Shown: positions 38,176 through 46,694 of the stretch, piece after piece | How positions within the stretch are numbered: position 1 is the stretch's first letter | Layout of the letters: each line of letters begins with the position of its first letter | Assembly: GCA_000509225.1 (NCBI GenBank) | Contig: BAOK01000001.1 | Coordinates: 806,001-870,000 of the forward strand | Source of the DNA: Parvibaculaceae bacterium Mf 1.05b.01 | GTDB taxonomy: Bacteria; Pseudomonadota; Alphaproteobacteria; Parvibaculales; Parvibaculaceae | Length of the DNA: 64,000 nt | Reading direction: 5' to 3' | Notes under the pieces: generated by a model | Databases searched by the model: none | What the model was told of the DNA's origin: nothing | Seen by the model: the letters and a program-made list of their open reading frames with translations, nothing else | Position numbers and translations under genes: made by a program

Positions 38176-40179
38176 ATGTTTTCTTCTGTCCTGATCGCCA
38201 ATCGCGGCGAAATCGCCTGCCGTGTTATTCGCACCGCCAAAGCTATGGGGCTCCGCACCATCGCGGTCTATTCCGATGCGGACGCCAATGCTGCCCATGT
38301 GGCGGACGCAGATGAAGCTCACCACATTGGGCCGTCTCCAGCGAATGAGAGTTACCTCAAAGCAGACGTCATTCTGGATGTTGCCAAGCGCAGCGGCGCT
38401 GAGGCCATTCATCCGGGTTATGGCTTCCTGTCTGAGAATGCTGAGTTTGCCGAGGCGTGTGAAAACGCCGGTGTGATTTTCATCGGTCCAACTGCGTCGG
38501 CGATCCGGGCGATGGGCCTTAAAGATGCTGCCAAGGTTCTCATGGAGAAGGCGAATGTGCCTGTCGTGCCTGGCTATCACGGGGATAATCAGGACCCGAC
38601 TTTCCTCGCTGGTCAGGCGGATGAGATCGGCTATCCGGTCCTGATCAAGGCTGTCGCGGGCGGTGGCGGCAAGGGCATGCGTCGGGTTGATGCGCCGGAC
38701 GAGTTTGAAAAAGCATTGGCGTCTGCCCAGCGGGAATCCGCAAGTGCCTTTGGTGATGACAGGGTTCTGGTCGAGAAGTTCGTTGCGCGGCCCCGACATA
38801 TTGAGATCCAGGTTTTTGCGGATACTCATGGCAATGCGGTTCATCTCTTTGAGCGGGATTGTTCGCTGCAGCGGCGTCACCAGAAGGTGGTCGAAGAAGC
38901 ACCGGCCCCTGACATGCCGCTTGATATGCGTGAAGCGATGGGGGCTGCCGCGGTTGCGGCGGCCAAGGCCATTGATTATCGCGGCGCCGGAACCATCGAG
39001 TTTATCGCCGATGCGTCCGACGGCCTGAAATCTGACGGCTTTTATTTCATGGAAATGAATACGCGGCTTCAGGTGGAACATCCGGTCACGGAAATGATCA
39101 CGGGTCAGGATCTGGTCGAGTGGCAGTTGCGGGTTGCAGCTGGCGAAGAGCTTCCGGCAAGCCAGGATGATCTGTTCATTGATGGGCATGCGGTGGAAGT
39201 GCGTCTCTACGCGGAAGATCCTGCGAAGAAATTCTTTCCGTCAACGGGCACGCTGCACAGGCTGCGCCTGCCATCAGAAGATGAGGGCGTGCGGGTAGAT
39301 ACGGGCGTGCGCGAGGGCGACACCGTGTCCATGTTCTATGACCCGATGATCGCCAAGCTCATCACCTGGGATGAGACGCGGGACGGGGCGCTTCGGCAAA
39401 TGGCGCGGGCGTTGGAAGTAACGGAGATCGCCGGCCTTCGGGCGAATACGGCGTTTCTTTCAGAGATCGTCCAGAACAAGGACTTTATCTCCGGGGATAT
39501 CGATACGGGCTTTATTGACGACCATCTGGACCAGCTGGTGCCCTCAGCCGGTCTGCCGGCCCCTGAGGTCATTGCGCTTGCGGCCTTGCATGAAGTTCTT
39601 CAGCGTGACGAAGTGCAGCAATCTGCAGAGGATCCGCAGTCACCCTGGGCGGCAACAGACAGTTGGACGCTTGGTGGGGGACGTACGGAGCCGGTGCCGC
39701 TGGAATTTGGCGGTGATGCGATTGCGCTGTCAGCACATTCGGTAGACGGCGCGTGGCAGATCAATATGGATGGTGCCTCGTTTAAAGCCCGGGGCCACTT
39801 GTTGGATGGGCGCTTGACGGCGCAGGTGAATGGTCAGCGTTTCGCTGTCGGTGTGATTGAACTCAGGGGCGGGTTTGTGCTGATGCACAAGGGTGCGTCT
39901 TACGAGTTCACGCGGCCCGATCCGCTGGATGTGGATCTGCAGGAGCAGGCAGGTGGCAATCGGTTCACAGCGCCGCTGCCGGGCAAGATTATTCAGGTTC
40001 TGGTGAAGCCGGGAGATAAGGTGCGTCCGGGTGCGCCGCTTGTGGTGCTGGAAGCCATGAAGATGGAACAGACCATTCAGGCGCAGAATGCGGGCACGGT
40101 TGAGACGGTTGGTGTATCACAAGGCGATCAGGTGGAAGCGGGCGCGTTGCTTGTCTCATTTGAAGAGGCGGCAGAGTAG
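38176..40179 (+). CDS. mccA: 3-Methylcrotonyl-CoA carboxylase alpha subunit
   Basis: The 667-aa protein has a biotin carboxylase domain (IKAVAGGGGKGMRRVD, EMNTRLQVEHPVTEM), a BT-type linker and a C-terminal carrier domain with the EAMKMEQ motif, biotin on Lys629. It supplies carboxybiotin to the beta subunit 4 bases upstream. It is similar throughout to the PccA-like subunit at 25479-27503, as expected for paralogues. DUF1489 follows after 8 bases. Confidence 0.94.
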   Translation: MFSSVLIANRGEIACRVIRTAKAMGLRTIAVYSDADANAAHVADADEAHHIGPSPANESYLKADVILDVAKRSGAEAIHPGYGFLSENAEFAEACENAGVIFIGPTASAIRAMGLKDAAKVLMEKANVPVVPGYHGDNQDPTFLAGQADEIGYPVLIKAVAGGGGKGMRRVDAPDEFEKALASAQRESASAFGDDRVLVEKFVARPRHIEIQVFADTHGNAVHLFERDCSLQRRHQKVVEEAPAPDMPLDMREAMGAAAVAAAKAIDYRGAGTIEFIADASDGLKSDGFYFMEMNTRLQVEHPVTEMITGQDLVEWQLRVAAGEELPASQDDLFIDGHAVEVRLYAEDPAKKFFPSTGTLHRLRLPSEDEGVRVDTGVREGDTVSMFYDPMIAKLITWDETRDGALRQMARALEVTEIAGLRANTAFLSEIVQNKDFISGDIDTGFIDDHLDQLVPSAGLPAPEVIALAALHEVLQRDEVQQSAEDPQSPWAATDSWTLGGGRTEPVPLEFGGDAIALSAHSVDGAWQINMDGASFKARGHLLDGRLTAQVNGQRFAVGVIELRGGFVLMHKGASYEFTRPDPLDVDLQEQAGGNRFTAPLPGKIIQVLVKPGDKVRPGAPLVVLEAMKMEQTIQAQNAGTVETVGVSQGDQVEAGALLVSFEEAAE

Positions 40180-40187
40180 CGCCTCCC

Positions 40188-40622
40188 GTGACCGTTCATC
40201 TCATCAAGCTATGTGTTGGCGTGGAAGACCCGGAGACGTTGCGGGACTATCAGGCTATGCGTCTTGCTCAAAAGAAAAAGGCCGGGCAGCCGGTAGAGGT
40301 CATGCATGTGACCCGCATGACGCCGAAACGTGCTGATGAACTCACCGATGGGGGCTCGATCTATTGGGTCATGAAGGGCGTTGTGCGCTGCCGCCAGAAA
40401 GTGCTGGAGCTGAAGCCTCTTGTGGATGATGAGGGCAAGAAACATTGCGGGCTTGTGCTCGACCCGGAACTCATCATGACGGAGCGGCTTGCCAAGCGAC
40501 CGTTCCAGGGCTGGCGGTATCTGGAGCCTGAGAGTGCGCCCAGGGACGCGCGCGCGGTTGAGGGTGAAGACGACATGCCCGCCGAGATGCGCGAAGAGCT
40601 GCGGGAGTTGGGGCTGCTTTGA
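40188..40622 (+). CDS. DUF1489 family protein
   Basis: The 144-aa protein is recognised as DUF1489, conserved in alphaproteobacteria and of unknown function. Visible features are VHLIKLCVGVEDPETLRDYQ at the start, the MTPKRADELTDGGSIYWVMK segment and the central CRQKVLELKPL block. No signal peptide or membrane segment is seen; it is likely cytosolic. GTG 40188 follows GCGCCTCCC only weakly, but no better start exists. It is immediately downstream of the methylcrotonyl-CoA carboxylase genes. Confidence 0.85.
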   Translation: MTVHLIKLCVGVEDPETLRDYQAMRLAQKKKAGQPVEVMHVTRMTPKRADELTDGGSIYWVMKGVVRCRQKVLELKPLVDDEGKKHCGLVLDPELIMTERLAKRPFQGWRYLEPESAPRDARAVEGEDDMPAEMREELRELGLL

Positions 40623-40634
40623 AATGAGGTCAGG

Positions 40635-40829
40635 ATGGATCTAGGCGAATACATCACGATCACGGGAGATCCGAAAGCCTTCTATGTAATAGGGCCATTT
40701 CTAACGATGTGGGTGTTCTTATGGCTGTTTGACATCTATCTCATGAGGTATCTGAAAGACCCGTGGCGTCGAAATTGGCTCCGCTATTTATGGGTGGACT
40801 TGCACATCCGCGGAATCGGTCAAAGCTAA
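40635..40829 (+). CDS. Small single-span membrane protein
   Basis: A 64-aa protein with one strong hydrophobic segment (FYVIGPFLTMWVFLWLFDIY, about residues 17-36) and a basic Trp/Arg-rich tail (YLKDPWRRNWLRYLW). It has GAGG at 40626-40629, 5 bases before the ATG, and lies 12 bases after DUF1489, which favours expression. I recognise no family. Function unknown. Confidence 0.5.
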   Translation: MDLGEYITITGDPKAFYVIGPFLTMWVFLWLFDIYLMRYLKDPWRRNWLRYLWVDLHIRGIGQS

Positions 40830-40924
40830 ATGACTCCGGACGGTACTTGATAAGGCGCTGGCGTAAGAAATTATTTTGGTCAGTTGGTGGACTTGCATTC
40901 ATTGGTTGTTTGATTGCAATTTGA
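40790..40924 (+). CDS. Possible tiny membrane protein overlapping the previous gene
   Basis: A 44-codon frame starts at ATG 40790 inside the end of the 64-aa gene and ends with TGA at 40922-40924. Its C-terminal half is RRWRKKLFWSVGGLAFIGCL plus IAI, a basic stretch followed by one membrane helix, the pattern of a real small membrane protein. There is no clear ribosome-binding site, and a TTG at 40847 is an alternative start. Coding status is uncertain. Confidence 0.3.
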   Translation: MGGLAHPRNRSKLNDSGRYLIRRWRKKLFWSVGGLAFIGCLIAI

Positions 40925-40969
40925 TTCAGGGGAACAAACCGGCTCGTGTCACTCTAAAACACCAACATA

Positions 40970-41054
40970 ATTGCCGGATTTATTCCGGCAATCCAGGGTG
41001 AGTGCGCACTGCTGCTATTTCCTCGCCCTGGATACCTGGAACAAGTCCGGGTAT
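40970..41054. repeat. Compound palindromic intergenic element
   Basis: Three stems lie in a row: ATTGCCGGA-5-TCCGGCAAT (40970-40992, perfect), CCAGGGTGAG paired with CTCGCCCTGG (40993-41002 and 41022-41031, one wobble) and ATACCTGGA paired with TCCGGGTAT (41032-41040 and 41046-41054, one wobble). The wording resembles the GTCATACCCGGACTTG-type palindromic repeats scattered between genes in many alphaproteobacteria. It lies in the 273-base stretch between the small membrane genes and panC and could also act as a two-way terminator. No second copy was seen in the window. Confidence 0.6.
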
Positions 41055-41102
41055 GACGGCTTCGATTTATATCGACTTCAGTGTGAGGCAACAACCTAAG
41101 GA

Positions 41103-41981
41103 TCACCTTGCCTCAAATTTCACCGGCATATTATCCAGCAGGCGCGGCTGCCCGATTTTGGCGGCGACGAGAATGCGGGCTTCTCCTGTTAGTTGCTCAA
41201 CAGGCTGAAGCGTTCTGGTGTCGCGGACTGTCAGGTAGTCGATCTTGTCGAAACCGAGCTCGAAGAGTTTCGCTTCAGTGTTTTTCGTTAGCGTTTGAAT
41301 GTTCCCGCCATTGCTTATCGCGTCTGCTGTTTCCTTCAAGATCACATTTAGCTGACCGGCTGCGTTGCGCTCTGTCTCTGTCAGGTAGACATTGCGGGAT
41401 GACATTGCGAGACCGTCGGGTTCCCGCAGAATGGGGCCGCCCAATATCTCAACAGGAATGCGCAAGTCCGTCACCATGCGGCGGATGGTAAGGAGCTGCT
41501 GATAGTCTTTTTCGCCAAAGATGGCGCAGTCGGGCAGGGCGGCGAGCAGGAGCTTGCTCACGATCGTTGCGACACCATCAAAATGCGTGGGGCGGGCTTC
41601 GCCCTCCAGCGTGTTGGTCACGCCTTTGACCGACACGGTTGTGCCGAAGCCGTCGGGATACATTTCAGCCCCATTGGGCGCGAAGATGAGATCGGCGCGA
41701 TCCACCAGCTTCTCCGCGTCTGTCGCCTCCGTGCGGGGATAAGCGTCGAAATCTTCGCCGGGGCCGAACTGAGTAGGGTTCACGAAAATAGAGACGATGA
41801 TCTTTGTTGCGCCATTTGCTCGTGCCACATCGATGAGAGAGAGATGGCCTTCGTGCAGCGCACCCATGGTGGGCACGAGAGCGATTTTTTCGCCCGCCGC
41901 GCGCCAGGTGGCCACCTGCTCGCGCATGTCTGAAATGGTGCGGGCGAGCGGCACCGCATATGTCGTTGTGTCGATGGCCAT
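41103..41981 (-). CDS. panC: Pantothenate synthetase
   Basis: PanC joins pantoate and beta-alanine with ATP to give pantothenate. The 292-aa protein shows the nucleotide motif PTMGALHEGHLSLIDVA with the HxGH-like site, VNPTQFGPGEDFDAYPRT for pantoate, and FGEKDYQQLLTIRRMVTDL. It is normal in length. It begins 4 bases after the stop of the iron alcohol dehydrogenase, so it is the last gene of the GS-like/ALDH/ADH operon. panB is not next to it. Confidence 0.95.
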   Translation of the reverse strand: MAIDTTTYAVPLARTISDMREQVATWRAAGEKIALVPTMGALHEGHLSLIDVARANGATKIIVSIFVNPTQFGPGEDFDAYPRTEATDAEKLVDRADLIFAPNGAEMYPDGFGTTVSVKGVTNTLEGEARPTHFDGVATIVSKLLLAALPDCAIFGEKDYQQLLTIRRMVTDLRIPVEILGGPILREPDGLAMSSRNVYLTETERNAAGQLNVILKETADAISNGGNIQTLTKNTEAKLFELGFDKIDYLTVRDTRTLQPVEQLTGEARILVAAKIGQPRLLDNMPVKFEAR

Positions 41982-41985
41982 GGGA

Positions 41986-43170
41986 CTAACCGAGTGTGCC
42001 GTTGATGGCTTTGTCGTAAAGGGTTTCGTAGGCGCCCGTTGTCATGGACACGGGATTGCCTCCGGTGCAGGGGTCTTCCAGCGCCATGGGCGCCATCTGG
42101 CTGATCAGATCTGGCGTGATGCCCAGGTCGTGCAGCGTACCTGGGATCTGAAGCTCTTCGCGCAGACGCAGCACCCAGTCGATAAAGCTCGCGGCATTAT
42201 CGCCAAGGCTCAGATAGCGGGCGGCGGCGGCAAGCTTTTCATCAATCGCTTTGAGATTGTGGTGCAGCACATAGGGCATGACCACGGCATTGGTGAGGCC
42301 GTGATGGGTACCTTTCAAGCTTGAGCAGGGATGGCTCATGGCGTGCATGGCACCGAGGCCCTTCTGGAAGGCAACGGCGCCCATGGAGGAGGCGGCCATC
42401 ATGTAAGCCCGAGCGTCCACATTCTCGCCGTTCGAGGTGGCCTCGTGCAGCCATTCTTTCACAAGCCGCATGGCTTCGAGCGCAATGCCCTGGCCCATAG
42501 GATGCCAGAAGGGGCTGCAATAGGCCTCTAGAGCGTGGGAGAGCGCATCCATGCCGGTTGCCGCTGTAATGGGCGCCGGCAGGCCAGTGGTGAGTGCCGG
42601 GTCGGCGATGACCTCAACGGGTAGCATCTTCGGGTGGAAGATGACTTTCTTGGTGTGATCGGTTTCATCGGTGATGACGGCGGCGCGGCCTACCTCTGAG
42701 CCTGTGCCTGCCGTTGTCGGTACCGCGATGATGGGCGCGACGCCTGCCGGGTCCGCGCGGGTCCACCAATCTTCCCGGTCTTCAAAGTCCCAGATGGGCC
42801 TGGATTGGCCGGACATGAAGGCGATTGCTTTTGCCGTGTCCAGCGCAGAGCCACCGCCAAAGGCGATGACCCCGTCATGATGACCGCGCTTGTAGATCGC
42901 GACGCCTTCTTCAACGTTTGCGGCGACCGGGTTTGCCTGCAGGTGGGAGAAGAGGACCGTAGAGAGTCCATTCTCTTCCAGCGCGTTCAGCGCGTCTTTG
43001 ACGATGGCCAAGCCCGCAAGTCCTGGATCGGTGACCAGAAGAGGCGCGTGAATGCCGGCGCCACGACAGGCATTGGCCAGTTCGGAAATGCGTCCGGGGC
43101 CAAACCGGATGGATGTTGGATAGCTCCAGTTGGCGATCAGGCTTTGATAGGTATCGATCATCTCGCTCAC
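41986..43170 (-). CDS. Iron-containing alcohol dehydrogenase
   Basis: The 394-aa group III (Fe-ADH) enzyme has the NAD-binding GGGSALDTAKAIAFM motif and metal ligands in GMDALSHALEAYCS (Asp and His), AMHAMSHP (His) and GTHHGLTNAVVMPYVL (His). Such enzymes interconvert small alcohols and aldehydes with NAD(P). The start is GTG at 43170, a GTGA overlap with the aldehyde dehydrogenase stop. The pairing suggests sequential oxidation of an alcohol to an acid, or disposal of the aldehyde. Substrate unknown. Confidence 0.92.
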   Translation of the reverse strand: MSEMIDTYQSLIANWSYPTSIRFGPGRISELANACRGAGIHAPLLVTDPGLAGLAIVKDALNALEENGLSTVLFSHLQANPVAANVEEGVAIYKRGHHDGVIAFGGGSALDTAKAIAFMSGQSRPIWDFEDREDWWTRADPAGVAPIIAVPTTAGTGSEVGRAAVITDETDHTKKVIFHPKMLPVEVIADPALTTGLPAPITAATGMDALSHALEAYCSPFWHPMGQGIALEAMRLVKEWLHEATSNGENVDARAYMMAASSMGAVAFQKGLGAMHAMSHPCSSLKGTHHGLTNAVVMPYVLHHNLKAIDEKLAAAARYLSLGDNAASFIDWVLRLREELQIPGTLHDLGITPDLISQMAPMALEDPCTGGNPVSMTTGAYETLYDKAINGTLG

Positions 43171-44558
43171 GTATTCAGTCGGAGGTGGTAGCTCTTAGGC
43201 CGTGTGAGAAACTCGTAGCCGACAGCGGAAAGTGTTGCGCCACGGCCGCTGTCTTTGACGGCTGTCCAGGCGAGGGCGGGATCCAGATAGTCACACCGGT
43301 TCATGAACCAGGTGCCCGTTTCAACTTGGTCACCGATATGGACAGCAGCGTCAACGTCAGACGTCCAGATGGAGGCGGTGAGGCCATAGGGGCTGTCATT
43401 CATAAGGCGAATGGCTTCTTCGTCACCGGCGATTTTCATGATGCCGACCGCTGGGCCGAAGGTCTCATCCTTCATCAAGCTCATGGAATGATCCACGTCG
43501 ATCACAACCTGGGGACCAAGGTAAGGCGTGCCTTCTTTGGATGCCGGGAAGTGGCTTTCGGGAATGAGTGACTTGGCGCCGTCCCTTACGGCGTCTGCGA
43601 CCTGACCACGCACAAAGGTGGCTGCGCTCGCGCGCACCATGGGGCCGATCGTTGTATCTACGTCAAGTGAGCTGCCAAGTTGGTACCCCTTCGCCGTCTC
43701 AACGAATTGCTCGACAAAGCTGTCATACACGCTTTCGTCGACATAAATGCGTTCTTTGCCGCAGCAGGACTGGCCGGAATTGAAGAAAGCGCCATCGACA
43801 ATGTTCTCAACCGCGAAGGCGACGTCTGCATCAGCGCGCACATAGGCTGGGTCTTTGCCGCCGAGCTCGAGCCCTAAATTGATGAAGCGGTTCACCGCGG
43901 CCTGCTGAATGGCGTGGCCGCCTGCGACAGAGCCGGTAAAGTTCACGTACGCGCAAGCAGGGTGCTGGATCGCTTTTTCAGTTAAGTCGTGGCCCATATG
44001 CAGGACTTGAAAGAGCCCGTCTGGTGCGCCTGCCTCGTCCAGGGCTTCGGCCATCCGCTCTGCACAGAGTGGGGTCTGGCCAGAATGTTTCAACACCACC
44101 GTGTTGCCTGCCATGAGCGCCGGGACGACAGAGTTCACTGCGATCATGTAAGGGAAGTTCCAGGCGGCGATGGCAAAGACAACGCCCAGCGGTTCACGCT
44201 TGATGTAGCGGTCAAACCCGTCAATCGGGTCAGGTCGCACATGTTCCAGACATTCCGGTGCGATTTTGATCATGTGACGCGCACGATCGGCAAAGCCGTT
44301 CACCTCATTGCCGCCATAGGCGATCGGGCGTCCCATCTGCCAGGCGAGTTCTGGCACGATCTCGTCTTTCATGGCGATAAAGGCATCGACGAATTTCGTC
44401 ATGAGCGCCGCGCGTTCTGAGATAGGCACGCGTTTCCATGCGGCTTGTGCTTCGTTTGCACGGTCAAAGGCCGATGCGACTTCTGCCTCTGTCGCGTAGG
44501 GGCGTTCTACATAAACAGACCCATCAATGGGTGTAATGAGTTTCAGCGTGTTGCTCAT
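43167..44558 (-). CDS. NAD(P)-dependent aldehyde dehydrogenase
   Basis: The 463-aa protein is a standard aldehyde dehydrogenase: WNFPYMIAVNSVVPALMAGN at the cofactor site, catalytic Glu231 in LELGGKDPAYV and nucleophile Cys265 in NSGQSCCGKERIYV. Its short length and the family blocks suggest a succinate-semialdehyde-like or gamma-glutamyl-aldehyde-type enzyme, but the substrate cannot be read from sequence. It overlaps the genes on both sides by 4 bases. Confidence 0.92.
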   Translation of the reverse strand: MSNTLKLITPIDGSVYVERPYATEAEVASAFDRANEAQAAWKRVPISERAALMTKFVDAFIAMKDEIVPELAWQMGRPIAYGGNEVNGFADRARHMIKIAPECLEHVRPDPIDGFDRYIKREPLGVVFAIAAWNFPYMIAVNSVVPALMAGNTVVLKHSGQTPLCAERMAEALDEAGAPDGLFQVLHMGHDLTEKAIQHPACAYVNFTGSVAGGHAIQQAAVNRFINLGLELGGKDPAYVRADADVAFAVENIVDGAFFNSGQSCCGKERIYVDESVYDSFVEQFVETAKGYQLGSSLDVDTTIGPMVRASAATFVRGQVADAVRDGAKSLIPESHFPASKEGTPYLGPQVVIDVDHSMSLMKDETFGPAVGIMKIAGDEEAIRLMNDSPYGLTASIWTSDVDAAVHIGDQVETGTWFMNRCDYLDPALAWTAVKDSGRGATLSAVGYEFLTRPKSYHLRLNT

Positions 44559-45919
44559 CCGCGTTCAAAACCTCTTGTCAATTCCCAGTCGGTCACAGCA
44601 CGGTCATATTCCGCCTGTTCCCAATGTCCCGTGTGAAGATAGTGATCGATGACTTCATCGCCGAAGGCGGCGCGCATCGTTTCTGATTTGTCGAGCAGGT
44701 CAAGCGCTTCTCTTAGCGATTTGGGAAGGGAGCGAATGTCTTCGGTGGCGTAGGCATCGCCCTGGAATTCAGGCTCAAGCTGCATGTCATTTTCGATCCC
44801 GTGAAGCCCCGCACCGATAATGCCTGCAAAGGCGAGGTATGGATTGAGGTCGGCACCACCGATGCGACATTCGACCCGTGTTGCGTTTCCGCTGCCTACA
44901 ACCCTGTATCCTGCTGTCCTGTTATCCATGCTCCAAACCGCTGTTGTTGGCGCAAATGATTGATCCGCAAATCGTTTGTAGGAGTTTATGCCCGGCGCGA
45001 GAAAGTAGCTCATCTCGCGACTGGCTGAAATCTGGCCCGCGATGAATTTTTTAAACAGAGGTGTCATGCCATTGGCGTCTGATTTGTCGTGGAAGACAGA
45101 ACCTTTGCCGTCTTTGTCCCAGAGCGAGCAATGAATGTGGCAGGAATTTCCCGCCAGCTTCTGGTTCCATTTCGCCATGAAGGTCACGGACTTTCCGTGA
45201 AGATGGGCAATTTCTTTGATGCCATTTTTCAGGATGACGTGTCGGTCTGCCATGTCGAGGGCCTCGGCATAGCGTACATTGATTTCTTCCTGACCCGGAC
45301 CCCATTCGCCCTTTGAGTTTTCGACGGGGATGCCGGCGGCGTCCAATCCGTTTCGGATGGCGCGCATGATGCCTTCTTCCTTCGATGTCTGGAAGATGTG
45401 GTAGTCCTCAATGTACCAGCTGGCTGTTTTCAGGTCCTTGTAGTTCTTCTCATGGGCGGACTCGAAGGGTTCGTCAAAGAGGAAGAATTCAAGCTCCGAG
45501 GCCATATAGGCCATCATGTCTTTTTCAGCCAACCGTTTCAGCTGCTTCTTGAGAATGGCGCGGGGCGAGACCGGTATGTCTTCGCCGTGATGATCGAGGG
45601 TGTCGCAGATCACAAGCGCTGTCGCAGGAAGCCAGGGAATGCGGCGCAGGGTTGCGAGATCGGGCTTCAGGGTGAAGTCGCCGTAGCCTTTTTCCCAACT
45701 TGCCGCCTTGTAGCCCGGCACCGGTTCCATATCCATGTCGACGGTCAGCAGATAATTGCAGGCATGGGTTTCTTCTACGACGCTGTCGAGAAAGAAGGCT
45801 CCCGTCACGCGTTTCCCCACCAGGCGCCCCTGCATGTCGGGCATGCAGACAATGATGGTGTCGATTTCTCCCGTCGTCACAAGATTGGTCAGTTGATCAA
45901 GGTCGAGTTTACCGTTCAT
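44555..45919 (-). CDS. Glutamine-synthetase-family gamma-glutamyl amide ligase
   Basis: The predicted 454-aa protein is a GS-fold ligase of the PuuA/IpuC/GlnT type rather than GlnA. Metal and substrate motifs are MASELEFFLF, GPGQEEINVRYAEALDMAD, GNSCHIHCSLWDKDG and SFAPTTAVWSMDNRTAGYRV with VECRIGGADLNPYLAFAGII. The adenylylation loop of GlnA is absent. It likely joins glutamate to an amine. ATG 45919 is chosen; GTG 45949 and ATG 45940 lack a ribosome-binding site, though the choice is not firm. It is the first gene of the operon with ALDH, ADH and panC. Confidence 0.88.
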   Translation of the reverse strand: MNGKLDLDQLTNLVTTGEIDTIIVCMPDMQGRLVGKRVTGAFFLDSVVEETHACNYLLTVDMDMEPVPGYKAASWEKGYGDFTLKPDLATLRRIPWLPATALVICDTLDHHGEDIPVSPRAILKKQLKRLAEKDMMAYMASELEFFLFDEPFESAHEKNYKDLKTASWYIEDYHIFQTSKEEGIMRAIRNGLDAAGIPVENSKGEWGPGQEEINVRYAEALDMADRHVILKNGIKEIAHLHGKSVTFMAKWNQKLAGNSCHIHCSLWDKDGKGSVFHDKSDANGMTPLFKKFIAGQISASREMSYFLAPGINSYKRFADQSFAPTTAVWSMDNRTAGYRVVGSGNATRVECRIGGADLNPYLAFAGIIGAGLHGIENDMQLEPEFQGDAYATEDIRSLPKSLREALDLLDKSETMRAAFGDEVIDHYLHTGHWEQAEYDRAVTDWELTRGFERG

Positions 45920-45960
45920 GAGGTCTCTTTCTTGTTCCATGGCGGACACAATGGTGTGCG

Positions 45961-46638
45961 TTAGGGGGCAGGTTGCCCGGGATGCGGATTGCAGCAGCCA
46001 GCATAGAATGGCCCGTCTTTAATATCGATACGAATTGAGTATCGGTAGGTGAGGTCAGACATGCCATCAGAACATTGATTGGTTTCCTCCAACAGTGCAA
46101 AAACCGGTGAGCGCGCGGGGCCGGTGGTTCCCTTGAGGGACCATATGTTGGGAACACCGTGGGCCGATCTGGAGGTGTGAAACTCGATGACGGATTTTCC
46201 CTCTGACAGCGAGTCAAAGTCGCCGCGCGTCTTGTCCAGCTGTAGGGCCCAGAACGGTTCTGTGCCGCTGCAGACGAGTGGCTCCTGGCACAGGGAGGTG
46301 AGCGCCCGGGTAGGGGTCACATAAGCGGCATTAACCCAGCCCTTTCGGCCTTCTACGATGATCTCAACCCAAACCGACCGGCCGACCTGACGCGAGGCTC
46401 CGGTAGCTGTGATGGTCTTTGCATCAAAGGCAAGAGTTCCAACCTTCTCAGCAGTCGCGGAGGGTGTTGCGCGGACATTTAACTGATCGTCGGTGGCAAC
46501 ATTCGTGACGTCGTAAGTGACGTCCGCGCGCCCTTTGGCGGTGCTGAAAAGGAGGGCGCAGCTGACACTCAGCACTAAGATCAGGAGGCCTGAAAATCTG
46601 CTGATATGATTGGATTGGGTGGAGATATTCGGCCTCAT
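45961..46638 (-). CDS. Secreted SH3-domain protein with a C-terminal COG3650-like domain
   Basis: The 225-aa protein has an N-terminal signal or anchor (SGLLILVLSVSCALLFSTAK). A bacterial SH3 domain, about residues 45-105, contains LNVRATPSATAEKVGTL and GRKGWVNAAYVTP. The C-terminal part (VCSGTEPFWALQLDKTRGDF up to GPFYAGCCNPHPGQ) resembles the uncharacterised COG3650 domain with paired Cys. It is probably an envelope protein with a cell-wall or metal role. It faces away from the mipZ gene across a gap with a 16-base palindrome. Confidence 0.75.
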   Translation of the reverse strand: MRPNISTQSNHISRFSGLLILVLSVSCALLFSTAKGRADVTYDVTNVATDDQLNVRATPSATAEKVGTLAFDAKTITATGASRQVGRSVWVEIIVEGRKGWVNAAYVTPTRALTSLCQEPLVCSGTEPFWALQLDKTRGDFDSLSEGKSVIEFHTSRSAHGVPNIWSLKGTTGPARSPVFALLEETNQCSDGMSDLTYRYSIRIDIKDGPFYAGCCNPHPGQPAP

Positions 46639-46694
46639 GTCTGGTCTTTTTGCGGTGTCTATAGTGTAGCGGTGATGGTGAAATGGGAACAGGC

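Noticed and set aside
38161-39189. A 342-codon minus-strand frame under mccA
   Set aside because: It is fully antisense to the well-conserved biotin carboxylase domain and its residues resemble no family; long antisense frames are common opposite GC-rich genes.
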